A stretch of 32,927 nucleotides of DNA from Nanobdellati archaeon (GTDB taxonomy: Archaea > Nanobdellota > Nanobdellia > Woesearchaeales > JAADFO01): positions 1 to 32,927 of the forward strand of contig JAADFO010000042.1 of NCBI GenBank assembly GCA_013152815.1, written 5' to 3'. Positions 7,603 to 15,159 of this stretch are shown here, piece after piece (the first letter of the stretch is position 1; every line of letters starts with the position of its first letter). The translations under genes were made by a program, and so were the position numbers. The notes beneath the pieces are model-generated. The model saw only the letters and a program-made list of their open reading frames with translations, ran no database searches and was not told the DNA's origin.

Positions 7603-8307
7603 CTAGCTGTTCCTGATCTCCACCGAGGGGATGGCCTCTTCCATCAAGGTCTTGTACTCCTTCAGCACGTCCATCGACAGGGGTTCCATGTTGTTATACT
7701 TGGGATCGATGGTGGTTGGGACGCCCTTGTACTGCTGCAGCGCATAATGACGGCAACCTTTTATCAGTTCCCTGATGGATTCCATCTCTTTCCGGTCATG
7801 GACGTCAGGGATGATGGTCGTCCTGAACTCATAGTCCACGCCCGAGGTCATGAGCAAGGTGATGCTTTCCCTGATACGGTCCAGGGGGACATGGACTCCG
7901 CTCACCAGGGAGTAATGGTCAGGACCTGCCTTGATGTCCATGGCGATATAGTCCAGGAGACCTTCATCGATGAGCTTCTTGACGATGGAGGGATTGGTTC
8001 CGTTGGTGTCGAGCTTGAGCGACAGCCCCAATGCCTTGATGCGTCTGCAGAGGTCAGGGAGACCGGGCCAGAGGGTCGGTTCTCCGCCGGTGATGCAGAC
8101 CCCGTCGAGCCTGTCTTTGCGGGACGCGAGAAAGGACAGGACCTCATCGACAGGGATCGGGGCTATCCCCGAATGGTCGACCACCAGGTCGCGGTTATGA
8201 CAGAATCCGCAGCGCATGTTGCACCCTGCGATGAAGATGGTCGCCGCGACCTTGCCGGGGTAGTCCACCAGCGTCGTCTTTTGGATGCCTTTTATCATGG
8301 AATGCAT
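7603..8307 (-). CDS. nrdG: Anaerobic ribonucleotide reductase activating protein (radical SAM)
   Basis: 234 residues. It uses a [4Fe-4S] cluster and S-adenosylmethionine to make the glycyl radical on NrdD. It starts MIKGIQKTTLVDYPGKVAAT. The radical-SAM motif CNMRCGFC (Cx3Cx2C) is at about residues 29-36, and the SAM-binding GGEPTLWPGL follows at about 74-83. Later segments (DTNGTNPSIVKKL; DYIAMDIKAGP; FRTTIIPDVHDRKEM) match the pflA-like NrdG subgroup found in anaerobes. The gene follows the NrdD frames on the same strand, 121 bp after the glycyl-radical ORF, and has a GAGGTGA ribosome-binding site. The intervening DNA contains a T-rich run, so its level may be uncoupled from nrdD. The first ATG (8307) is used; ATG at 8298 is an alternative. 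Confidence 0.92.
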   Translation of the reverse strand: MHSMIKGIQKTTLVDYPGKVAATIFIAGCNMRCGFCHNRDLVVDHSGIAPIPVDEVLSFLASRKDRLDGVCITGGEPTLWPGLPDLCRRIKALGLSLKLDTNGTNPSIVKKLIDEGLLDYIAMDIKAGPDHYSLVSGVHVPLDRIRESITLLMTSGVDYEFRTTIIPDVHDRKEMESIRELIKGCRHYALQQYKGVPTTIDPKYNNMEPLSMDVLKEYKTLMEEAIPSVEIRNS

Positions 8308-8387
8308 AGGAGGTCACCTCGGAAGAGGATGTCTGTGATGCCGGCCAGCGGAAAACAGCGAAGCCGCCAGGATCAAGAGGGACAAAG

Positions 8388-8425
8388 ACTGGACAAAAAG
8401 AGAAAAAAAGAAAGGAGAGGATAAA
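8388..8425 (-). terminator. T-rich run between the NrdD frames and nrdG
   Basis: In minus-strand sense, the DNA following the glycyl-radical ORF stop (8429) is CCTCTCC followed by several T clusters, one with seven Ts. This resembles an archaeal T-rich terminator and could attenuate read-through into nrdG. No hairpin is evident. Confidence 0.35.
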
Positions 8426-8428
8426 CCC

Positions 8429-8611
8429 CTAGGAGATGGTCGGCTGCATCTCAACAGCGGTCATCAGCTGCTCAGAGGTCTGCTGCATGTCCTGGGGAAC
8501 GAAGACCTTCCGGTCCTGAAACTCCTGTTTCTTCCCTTCGTTCCAGTTCTCCACCGGTCTGAAATATCCTACAATCCTGCTATAGACCTCACACGGCACC
8601 TTTTTTGTCAT
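8429..8611 (-). CDS. Glycyl-radical domain of anaerobic ribonucleotide reductase on a separate frame
   Basis: 60 codons encoding what is normally the C-terminus of NrdD. CEVYSRIVGYFRPVENWNEG (residues 7-26) carries the glycyl-radical consensus SR-I/V-V-GY, with Gly15 as the radical site, followed by GKKQEFQDRK. It overlaps the end of the large NrdD frame by 23 nt in the +1 frame. The ATG at 8611 is preceded by an excellent Shine-Dalgarno match (AAAGGAGGTG, GGAGG at 8620-8624, 8 nt spacing), so it could be made as its own polypeptide. Alternatively a +1 slip on the six-A run (AAA AAA G to AAA AAG) or an extra sequenced A would join it seamlessly to NrdD. The four-cysteine zinc site of many NrdDs is not seen; only Cys7 is present. 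Confidence 0.8.
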   Translation of the reverse strand: MTKKVPCEVYSRIVGYFRPVENWNEGKKQEFQDRKVFVPQDMQQTSEQLMTAVEMQPTIS

Positions 8612-10688
8612 CTTTCACACCTCCTTTGATCATGTTCTTGATGTTCTTGTCTGCGATGATCTTCCCCTGGTCATCCACCTCGACACCATAGGTATCCAAC
8701 TCGGCCTCGGTGAACTCATAGGGGCTGAAACGATGTTCACCGGGAATGTAGCCATGGACAGGATCGATGGAGAATGTCGGCGTTATGGTGAAGTAGGGCA
8801 GCTTATAGCCATAGGCGATCTTCTTGACGAGGGATGCTGCGGCCTTCCAGTCAGACACCCGCTCTCCGAGAAAGCCATGGAGCACGGTCCCGCCGGTATA
8901 GAGGCATTGCAGCTCATCCTGATGGTCCAGCGCATCGAAGATATCATCGGTGTGGTCCACAGGCAGCTGAGTCGAGTTGGTATAGTACGGCTTTTCAGGA
9001 CTTCCCGCGGTGATGATGTCAGGGAAGAGCGCCTTGTCCTTCTTGGCGAAGCGATAGGTCGCAGACTCGCAGGGGGTTGCCTCGAGGTTGTAGAGGTTGC
9101 CGGTCTCTTCCTGGAACCGGGTCATCTTCTCCCGGATGTGATGGATCACCTTGAGGGCGAAGGCTCTCCCTTCCTTGGTGTGTATCCCTTTGTCCTTTCC
9201 GAGGAAGTTGAGCATCGATTCGTGCATGCCGTTGATCCCCAGGGTCGAGAAATGCTGCTTATAGGTCCCAAGATAGACCTTGGTGAATGGCATCAGCCCG
9301 TTCTGCAGGTTCTTCTCGACGAGAGCCCGCTTGATCTCAAGAGAATCCTTGGCAAGGTTCAGGAGCCGGTCAAGATACCGGAAATAGTCTGCCTCATCCT
9401 TGGCCATGTATCCTATCCTGGGCAGGTTGATGGTGACGACACCGACAGAGCCGGTCTGGTCGCCTGCACCGAAGAAACCGCCCATCTTGTTGCGGAGTTC
9501 CTTGAGGTCCAGCTGAAGCCTGCAGCACATGGAGCGGACATCGGAGGGCTTGAGCGAGGAGTTGATGAAGTTCTGGAAATAGGGGGTGCCGTATTTTGCT
9601 GTCATCTCAAAGAGCTTTTTCGCGTTCTCGTCTTCCCAGTTGAAATCCCTGGTGATATTGTAGGTGGGGATGGGATAGAAGAACGTCCTGCCGTCGGCAT
9701 CGCCGTCGAGCATCACCTCGATGAATGCCCTGTTGATCATATCCATCTCCTTCTGGCAGTCACCATAGGTGAAGTCCATCTCCTTGCCGCCGACATAGGG
9801 TTTCTCGTCTTTCATGTCATCGGGAACCGTCCAGTCAAAGGTGAAGTTGGTGAAGGGCGCCTGGCAGCTCCATCGGCTCGGAACGTTCAGGGAGAAGATC
9901 AGCATCTGGAGATTCTGCTTGACCTCTTTGTAGTTCAGCTTGTCTGACTTGACGAAGGGAGCGAGCAGGGTATCCACCGAAGAGAAGGCCTGGGCTCCCG
10001 CATGCTCCATCTGGAGCGTGCCCATGAAATTGACCATCTGGATGACCACCACCTCAAGATGTTTCGGTGGCTTCGAGCGTATCTTCTTGGAAGGTCCTCC
10101 AAAGCCCGTGATCAGCAGGTTCTTCAATGACCAGCCTGCACAGTAGCCGACCACTCCATAGCCGAGGTCGTGGATATGCAGCTCACCGTTCTGATGGGCC
10201 TGGGAGATGGTGGACGGATAGACCTGGTTCAGCATATAGTTGGCGATGAGCTTTCCCGCCAGATGGGACATGAGGCCGGAGAAGGAATAGTCGGAGTTGG
10301 AGTTCTCGAATACCCGCCAGTCTGTCTGCCGCAGATATTCGTCCATGGTCTTGTTGACCGAAAGGAAGGTCCCGTGGTCTGCCCGCAGAAGGTCATGCTG
10401 CTTCCGGTAGAGGATATAGGCCTTGGCAGTCTTGACATGGCTGTTCTTGATGAGCACACGTTCCACAAGATCCTGGATATCGTCTATGCTCGGCGGATCC
10501 TTGCGTGAGAAGCTCTTGTTGAGCTCGGCAAGGACCTCATCGGTCAGTTTTTCTGCAGGAGCCCTATCGTCCCCTCCGACAGCCGTGGCTGCCGCAAAGA
10601 TGGCATCTTCAATCTTTTTTCTTTCGAAGGGAGCCAGTCTCCCGTCCCTTTTCTTGACGACACTGATGGTAGCTTTCGATTGGTTCAT
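8589..10688 (-). CDS. nrdD: Anaerobic (class III) ribonucleoside-triphosphate reductase, large part lacking the radical domain
   Basis: About 699 residues. Reduces NTPs to dNTPs under anoxia. The N-terminal 95 residues are an ATP-cone (VVKKRDGRLAPFERKKIEDA … TAKAYILYRKQ), the allosteric activity switch. The catalytic barrel shows VRSMCCRLQLD with the candidate thiyl cysteine, GGFFGAGDQTGSVGVVTINL (the class III signature), and SATYRFAKKD. The frame stops with TGA at 8589, just where the glycyl-radical domain should begin; that domain is encoded by the overlapping frame ending at 8429. The enzyme is inactive without it, so the two must work together. I prefer ATG at 10688 to the upstream GTG at 10694, because AAGGTG is then correctly placed. 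The promoter at 10735-10783 carries NrdR-like boxes. Confidence 0.9.
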   Translation of the reverse strand: MNQSKATISVVKKRDGRLAPFERKKIEDAIFAAATAVGGDDRAPAEKLTDEVLAELNKSFSRKDPPSIDDIQDLVERVLIKNSHVKTAKAYILYRKQHDLLRADHGTFLSVNKTMDEYLRQTDWRVFENSNSDYSFSGLMSHLAGKLIANYMLNQVYPSTISQAHQNGELHIHDLGYGVVGYCAGWSLKNLLITGFGGPSKKIRSKPPKHLEVVVIQMVNFMGTLQMEHAGAQAFSSVDTLLAPFVKSDKLNYKEVKQNLQMLIFSLNVPSRWSCQAPFTNFTFDWTVPDDMKDEKPYVGGKEMDFTYGDCQKEMDMINRAFIEVMLDGDADGRTFFYPIPTYNITRDFNWEDENAKKLFEMTAKYGTPYFQNFINSSLKPSDVRSMCCRLQLDLKELRNKMGGFFGAGDQTGSVGVVTINLPRIGYMAKDEADYFRYLDRLLNLAKDSLEIKRALVEKNLQNGLMPFTKVYLGTYKQHFSTLGINGMHESMLNFLGKDKGIHTKEGRAFALKVIHHIREKMTRFQEETGNLYNLEATPCESATYRFAKKDKALFPDIITAGSPEKPYYTNSTQLPVDHTDDIFDALDHQDELQCLYTGGTVLHGFLGERVSDWKAAASLVKKIAYGYKLPYFTITPTFSIDPVHGYIPGEHRFSPYEFTEAELDTYGVEVDDQGKIIADKNIKNMIKGGVKDDKKGAV

Positions 10689-10734
10689 GGACACACCTTG
10701 GTTCGGCTATAGACCATACGCTTCTTTGCTATGG

Positions 10735-10783
10735 ACACAACATATTGTGTCTCTATTTAAAATCAGCACACAACATGCTGTGG
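10735..10783 (-). promoter_or_regulatory. nrdD promoter: TATA box between two NrdR-like boxes
   Basis: Two similar 16-mers are present: ACACAACATATTGTGT (10735-10750) and ACACAACATGCTGTGG (10768-10783). Both resemble the bacterial NrdR box (ACACTATAT-x-TTGTGT type), and their centres are 33 bp apart, near three helical turns. NrdR boxes typically occur in such phased pairs. Between them, in minus-strand sense, lies TTTTAAATAG (about 10753-10762), a good archaeal TATA box. It predicts a start near 10732 and a short leader before the ATG at 10688. Binding would cover the core promoter. No nrdR gene is in the window. Confidence 0.6.
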
Positions 10784-10871
10784 TATAACAGATGAAGAAG
10801 TATTTATAGATTTCGGTCCGGGAGCATATAGGACAGGCATGAAAAAGAAGAATCTGCCAGAATCTGCCCGT

Positions 10872-10877
10872 GAAAAA
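10872..10877 (-). terminator. T-run terminator of tRNA-Thr
   Basis: Immediately after the discriminator base the minus strand continues with a run of T (six including the discriminator), then CACGG. This is a typical archaeal tRNA transcript end. Confidence 0.5.
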
Positions 10878-10950
10878 AGCCCTCGGTGGGAGTCGAACCC
10901 ACGACCTGCAGATTACAAGTCTGCCGCAATAGCCACTATGCTACGAGGGC
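10878..10950 (-). tRNA. tRNA-Thr (anticodon UGU)
   Basis: 73 nt that fold as a full cloverleaf. The acceptor is GCCCTCG/CGAGGGC with discriminator U73. The D-arm is GCAT-AGTGGCTA-TTGC. The anticodon arm is GCAGA-CTTGTAA-TCTGC with loop anticodon TGT, the variable region is AGGTC, and the T-arm is GTGGG-TTCGACT-CCCAC. No CCA is encoded and there is no intron. G1-C72, C2-G71 and U73 agree with archaeal threonine tRNA identity. AT-rich TATA-like boxes lie some 70-90 nt upstream (11020-11045), so a 5' leader removed by RNase P is likely. Confidence 0.95.
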
Positions 10951-11029
10951 ATGCCCCTGTGGAAGGCATGTCCCGAGAAGGGCATACCAGGAGGACAGGA
11001 AGGCAAAAACGCCTTAGGGTTTATATGTC

Positions 11030-11185
11030 TTATAGTTTATATTTTTTATAGTTTCTGCAGAAGTCCTTCCCGCAGACACGGCAGTCTTTGAAGGCATCGC
11101 CCTGGTTCTCCCCGACAAGCAGAAAGGGACAGACGAGGGGGATGCGGCGAAGAGGGAAAGACAGAGGAGAGACAGAGGAGGGACC
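11030..11185 (-). other. In-frame open stretch after an amber stop, encoding a CxxC…C segment
   Basis: Directly after the TAG that ends the 11770-11186 gene, the same frame stays open for 51 codons to TAA at 11030-11032. Its second half reads like protein: LVCPFLLVGENQGDAF, then KDCRVCGKDFCRNYKKYKL, with a zinc-ribbon-like CxxCx4C. No ATG, GTG or TTG lies in frame between the TAG and this segment, so it could only be made by read-through or a frameshift, or it is a relic. The TAG sits at the exact centre of a perfect 16-bp palindrome, GGGACCCTAGGGTCCC (11180-11195). Confidence 0.3.
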
Positions 11186-11770
11186 CTAGGGTCCCACAGG
11201 ATGTTCCTCCCGGACCCCCAGCTTCGGATGGAACGGCCTGCCGTGATGCATGAAATGATGGGTGTCGAAGAAGGTCTTGATGTCTGTCTGGAGATGCTGG
11301 GATATGTGATGCAGTTCGGCCTTCCGCTTCTCGAAATCCTGGTATTGGATCCTTGTGTGGAAGACATGATAGAAATGCTTCAGCAGAGGATGGTTCTTCC
11401 ATTGGTTGGTCCAGTCGGTCTCGAGGATCGCGGTGATGATGACCTGATGGTCGCCGTTGTACATCTTCTCCTTGCGGTTGTTGATGACCATCTCCTGCTC
11501 TTTCATCCGGAAGGAATGGAAGCTCAGGCGTATGAGATAGCGGTAGAAACGATTGCCCTGCGGCGCCCAATGGAAGCGCCACCATATCCATATCTCCTGA
11601 CCAGAGGGCTGGGATTTGGCATGGGAATAGTATATCTCAGGGAAGGCCGACCCTTCAGGAGAACTTATCCATTCCTGCTCGACGAACCAATCATGGATCA
11701 TCTTGACGAAAGCGATGAGGTTGACCGGTCCGGCATATTTGATATTATGGTTCCCTATGAAGTAGGTCAT
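11186..11770 (-). CDS. Unknown protein, tryptophan/tyrosine-rich, archaeal-type hypothetical
   Basis: 194 residues. Distinctive segments are VKMIHDWFVEQEW (25-35), EIWIWWRFHWAPQGNRFYRY (near 60-80), MVINNRKEKMYNGDHQVIIT, and a C-terminal helical part (DFEKRKAELHHISQHLQTDI). The alternating aromatic beta pattern followed by a helix suggests a small alpha/beta domain. I associate this shape with uncharacterised proteins of uncultured archaea but cannot name a family. It has no signal peptide or membrane segment. A TATATATA-like box lies about 22-32 nt upstream of ATG 11770, so the mRNA is probably leaderless. The stop is TAG, with the unusual downstream stretch described separately. A longer plus-strand frame over the same DNA looks like its antisense shadow. 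Confidence 0.6.
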   Translation of the reverse strand: MTYFIGNHNIKYAGPVNLIAFVKMIHDWFVEQEWISSPEGSAFPEIYYSHAKSQPSGQEIWIWWRFHWAPQGNRFYRYLIRLSFHSFRMKEQEMVINNRKEKMYNGDHQVIITAILETDWTNQWKNHPLLKHFYHVFHTRIQYQDFEKRKAELHHISQHLQTDIKTFFDTHHFMHHGRPFHPKLGVREEHPVGP

Positions 11771-11893
11771 GATAGGAAATCTGCGTTCTTGTTTATATAT
11801 ACTTTTCTATGGGAAGACCGGGAGAACAGGACAAGGCAGGAACAGGAGGTGCCAACGGAAACCATTTAAAGCCGGAAAGTATCTCTTCGGCCC

Positions 11894-13093
11894 ATGCTCA
11901 TCGGAGTCGTCGGCAAGCCGAACTGCGGAAAATCGACCTTCTTCAAGGCCATGACCCTTGCAGACATAGAGATCGCCAACTATCCCTTCGCGACCATCAA
12001 GCCGAACCACGGCATGGGCTATGTCAAGGTGAAGGATGCAGGTCCGGATTTCGGCGTCACCTCCAATCCAAGGGAAGGCTTCATCTCAGGAAGTTATCGT
12101 TTTGTTCCTGTGGAACTGATCGATGTTGCCGGGCTTGTTCCGGGCGCCTCTGAAGGGAAAGGCATGGGAAACCAGTTCCTTGACGACCTTCGTCAGGCAG
12201 ATGTGCTCATCCATGTCATCGATATCGCGGGGACGACAAACGAGAAAGGAGAGAGCGTCGAACCCCTCAGCCATGACCCTGCAGACGACATCCGGTTCCT
12301 TGAGGTTGAACTGGACATGTGGTATCTGGGGATACTGAAGAAGACATGGGACCGGTTCGCGAGGCAGATGCAGCAGGAACACGGAGAGCTGTATAAGGCG
12401 ATTGCCAAGCAGTTCTCAGGCCTCGGTGTCAAGGAAGAGATGGTCTCCTCCATCCTGAACAAGCTTTCTCTGGATCCCGCACGGCCGGTCGAATGGAGCG
12501 AAGAACAGGTAAAGTCGCTTGCTGTGGAACTCCGGAGAGCGACAAAACCCATGATCATCGCTGCCAACAAGATAGATATCCCCGGCGCAGAAAAGAATCT
12601 TGAACGCATCAGGAAGGATTTCCCTGATCACCCCATCGTCGGCTGCTCTGCCGAATCCGAGCTTGCGCTCCGGGAAGCAGCAAAGCACGGACTCATCGAT
12701 TACACCCCCGGCGAAGCCTCGTTCACCATCAAGGAGGAAGCGAAGCTCAGCGACAAACAGAGAAAGGCATTGACCTACATCCAGGAACAGGTGCTCAAGA
12801 AGCATGGCTCTTCCGGCGTGCAGCGGGTGGTCGACCACGCGGTCTTCGACCTGCTCGGATACATCGCGATCTTTCCTGGAGGGGTGGGAAAATTGCAGGA
12901 CCAGGACGGCAACTACATCCCCGACTGTTTTCTCCTGCCGCCCGGGACGACGGCGCTGGACTTTGCCTACAGGCTGCATACGGACTTCGGCAAGAATTTC
13001 ATCAAGGCCATCGATGTGAGGACCAAGCTGCCGGTCGGAAAGGACCATCCCCTCAAGAGCGGAGACGTCATCGAGATCATGTCGAACAAGTGA
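11894..13093 (+). CDS. Obg/YchF-related GTPase of the archaeal-eukaryotic Ygr210 type, with TGS domain
   Basis: 399 residues. G1 is GVVGKPNCGKSTFFKA at residues 4-19, followed by NYPFATIKPN (switch I region). G3 is DVAGLVPGASEGKGMG, then AANKIDIPG gives G4 (NKID). A TGS domain ends the protein (PDCFLLPPGTTALDFAYRLH … DVIEIMSNK). Family members bind ribosomes or RNA and are thought to act in translation or ribosome stress. G4 is the GTP-specific NKxD rather than the altered motif of ATP-using YchF, which fits the Ygr210/DRG side of the family. The promoter box CATTTAAA lies about 25-30 nt upstream, so the transcript is probably leaderless. Its stop overlaps the converging HAD gene by 17 bp. 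Confidence 0.9.
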   Translation: MLIGVVGKPNCGKSTFFKAMTLADIEIANYPFATIKPNHGMGYVKVKDAGPDFGVTSNPREGFISGSYRFVPVELIDVAGLVPGASEGKGMGNQFLDDLRQADVLIHVIDIAGTTNEKGESVEPLSHDPADDIRFLEVELDMWYLGILKKTWDRFARQMQQEHGELYKAIAKQFSGLGVKEEMVSSILNKLSLDPARPVEWSEEQVKSLAVELRRATKPMIIAANKIDIPGAEKNLERIRKDFPDHPIVGCSAESELALREAAKHGLIDYTPGEASFTIKEEAKLSDKQRKALTYIQEQVLKKHGSSGVQRVVDHAVFDLLGYIAIFPGGVGKLQDQDGNYIPDCFLLPPGTTALDFAYRLHTDFGKNFIKAIDVRTKLPVGKDHPLKSGDVIEIMSNK

Positions 13094-13877
13094 GATTACT
13101 TAGAATACTTGATTTCTTGGCTAACGATGCTTCTTTTCTCCTGGCTATCTTGATGTAACTTGGTTCATTCCTTTTGTCTATAAACTGATCAACCCAAATA
13201 GATGTGGCTCCTGCTTGATTGGCTGTTGTTATCTCTGCAGAGAGCCTATCACCAATCCATGCAATTTTTGCAGGATCGTCGAGTTTCTCCAATGCCATAA
13301 TAAGATCGTTTAACTGTGGATTGGGCTTGGGTAGCTCGTTTCGCTTTTGCAAATTAAGAGGTGTTGTGTATTTTTTAATTTCTTCAGAGAATTCTACGGG
13401 TTCTTGGTAAAGTATATGCTGATCTCCGTTCTTCCAGATCCAAAGGATGTCCTGATTCTCAAAAAGCATTCTGTTGATGGGTTGATCGCTTTCATCCGTT
13501 TGATACATCTTAAGGACCGGGACATCTGGGAACATGGTGCTAAGCTCCCTATATCGTCGTTCTCCTGAATTGGAGACAATATACACCCTAAAATTCTGCT
13601 TATGATCGTTAAAGGTATCAATGAATGCTTCATGGACTTCTTTTTGGCGAAAGCCCATGAGTGTCTCATCGACGTCATCTGCCAGAACTTGTATACCTAT
13701 GCCTTTCAAGAAGTCTGTTGAAGCATCGTTATAGTCATGGAATCGATAATCGGGAATGATGTTTTCTTCGGCATAATGGATGTTTTTCTTTTCGAGAAAT
13801 TTTGCTGCATTGATAAGTGGATCTTGACCGGATCTCTTCATCAGTGCGATCAATACTTTGTCGACAAGAGATGGCAT
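13077..13877 (-). CDS. HAD-superfamily phosphatase, YqeG/class IIIA-like
   Basis: 266 residues with the four HAD motifs. Motif I is DVDET at 68-72 (within VLADDVDETLMGFR), and motif II is VYIVSNSGERR. The motif III lysine lies in LPKPNPQLNDLIMALEKL, and motif IV is WIGDRLSAEITTANQAGATS. The short spacing and IGDRLSAEI resemble the YqeG-type class III HAD phosphatases, whose substrates are mostly unknown. An N-terminal helical extension of about 55 residues precedes the core. The gene is AT-richer than the flanking genes, and its 3' end overlaps the converging GTPase gene by 17 bp. The promoter (TTTTTAAATG in minus sense, about 25 nt upstream) implies a leaderless mRNA starting at ATG 13877. 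Confidence 0.75.
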   Translation of the reverse strand: MPSLVDKVLIALMKRSGQDPLINAAKFLEKKNIHYAEENIIPDYRFHDYNDASTDFLKGIGIQVLADDVDETLMGFRQKEVHEAFIDTFNDHKQNFRVYIVSNSGERRYRELSTMFPDVPVLKMYQTDESDQPINRMLFENQDILWIWKNGDQHILYQEPVEFSEEIKKYTTPLNLQKRNELPKPNPQLNDLIMALEKLDDPAKIAWIGDRLSAEITTANQAGATSIWVDQFIDKRNEPSYIKIARRKEASLAKKSSILSNLTCST

Positions 13878-13962
13878 GACTGGAGTTAATTAACGTTCAT
13901 TTAAAAATCTGAGCATTGATGCATATCATGTCTCATGTAGAATAATTAAAGCGAAGAATGTA

Positions 13963-14715
13963 TCACTTCGTTAATTTTGGCAACGATTTGGAAGGATTTG
14001 CAGCCAGAAGATACAGCTGAAGGGCAGTATGCAACAGAACTTCCCTATCCATTTCAGGAGTCATACCGATGCCCCTGAACGGCAATGTTGCTTTTGGCGA
14101 CACATAACCGTCCTCTTCTGCTATCGCTTCCAGTCGTATGCTGTATTGAGGCGACATTGATCGGTTATGGATATCGATGTTTTTTTTGAGAAGAGCATAT
14201 TCTTCAGGGGAAAGAGGCGTCTTGAGATCCAGGACCATCTTGCCCGTGCCGGGTCCTCGCAATGAATAACCAACCTTGAGGTCATCTCGTTCCGGCGTTG
14301 TCGTATGGTACAGCTCATCAGAGAAAAGGGATACCGTTGCATCGATGGGATGCTCTTGCAAGGTAACGATGTCCTTAAAATCTGCATGCTCAATGGTCGC
14401 CTGGACAAGATAATGCACGCCAGGAAGCTCATTCAGGGTTAGTCCTTTGGGAAGTGTTTTTATTTCCTGCTGATGCCCGGGGGAATAGCTCATGTAATCT
14501 TCAGGATCCGTCGATCCTAGTTTGTGGGCGCCTGTTGGAAGAAGCACCGATATGAGCAGATTATAATTGTTGAGCTCGCTCGCATACGGAAAGAACAATT
14601 TTGCCTTTGCATCCATCTGTTTTTTGATGTTTTGAACAGGAGATATTGCGCGGTCATAGTACTGTGCGAATTCTTCAGCTGGCGCATTTCCCCTTTGTTG
14701 CAGGATGTGAAACAT
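13963..14715 (-). CDS. Hypothetical soluble protein, no family recognised
   Basis: 250 residues, mixed alpha/beta, with no signal peptide, membrane helix or cysteine motif. Runs such as IKKQMDAKAKLFFPYASELN, MVLDLKTPLSPEEYALLKKN and REVLLHTALQLYLLAANPSK look like a globular cytoplasmic protein. The base composition is closer to the neighbouring HAD gene than to the GC-richer operon that follows, so the two may have been acquired together. A CTATAAAAAGC box in minus sense lies about 25 nt before ATG 14715. The continuous frame and codon use support a real gene. I cannot assign a function. Confidence 0.55.
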   Translation of the reverse strand: MFHILQQRGNAPAEEFAQYYDRAISPVQNIKKQMDAKAKLFFPYASELNNYNLLISVLLPTGAHKLGSTDPEDYMSYSPGHQQEIKTLPKGLTLNELPGVHYLVQATIEHADFKDIVTLQEHPIDATVSLFSDELYHTTTPERDDLKVGYSLRGPGTGKMVLDLKTPLSPEEYALLKKNIDIHNRSMSPQYSIRLEAIAEEDGYVSPKATLPFRGIGMTPEMDREVLLHTALQLYLLAANPSKSLPKLTK

Positions 14716-14777
14716 AAAAGCAGGATAAACTACTGCTTTTTATAGACATTGCATTTTAAGAATATGCGCCAGAATAG

Positions 14778-15158
14778 CTATTTCTCTTCCTTGAGTTTCT
14801 TGAACGTCTCAGGAAGGTCGATGACATACTTGCCTTCGGCAAGCTTGTAGATGACCGGCCGCTTCCTGAAGAGATTGACGAGGTCCAGCTCATATTTGCC
14901 GGGCTTGAGGATCCGGATGCTCTCCAGGTCCAGGACCACCGGTTCATCCGTCTTATGATCCAGGCCGACAATGTCAAAGACGTCCTTCTCTATCTGCGTC
15001 TTCTCGGCCTTGGTGAGCTGGGTGGTTATCTTCTTGGACTCTTCCACCCGGTCCTTGCGCACATAGAAGAACAGTTTGGAGCCGCAGCTGCATCCGCTGA
15101 GTATCTCCTCTGCCCCGTCGGGATAGAGCGTAGAACAACGGACACAACGATGGGGCAT
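14778..15158 (-). CDS. arvC: Zn-ribbon protein OapC/ArvC family
   Basis: 126 residues. The N-terminal zinc ribbon is CVRC (5-8) … CSCGSK (about 23-28). The remainder (VVLDLESIRILKPGKYELDL, VNLFRKRPVIYKLAEGKYVI) forms the conserved beta-rich domain of this family. It is the third gene of a set with the Era-like GTPase and DUF2073 protein directly upstream: ATG 15158 lies one base past the stop of arvB, so translation is probably coupled. In Haloferax volcanii the equivalent three genes (oapABC/arvABC) were linked to extracellular vesicle formation driven by the small GTPase. That role here is transferred from family knowledge. Confidence 0.82.
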   Translation of the reverse strand: MPHRCVRCSTLYPDGAEEILSGCSCGSKLFFYVRKDRVEESKKITTQLTKAEKTQIEKDVFDIVGLDHKTDEPVVLDLESIRILKPGKYELDLVNLFRKRPVIYKLAEGKYVIDLPETFKKLKEEK

Positions 15159-15159
15159 G

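Noticed and set aside
10839-11051. 70-codon plus-strand frame containing SPRWESNPRPADYKSAAIAT
   Set aside because: This is the well-known false protein read from the antisense strand of a tRNA; the DNA is the tRNA-Thr gene and its flanks.
11201-11869. 222-codon plus-strand frame opposite the 11186-11770 gene
   Set aside because: The minus-strand protein has a structured aromatic pattern and a proper promoter; the plus-strand reading is its shadow, rich in Leu/Met/Pro.
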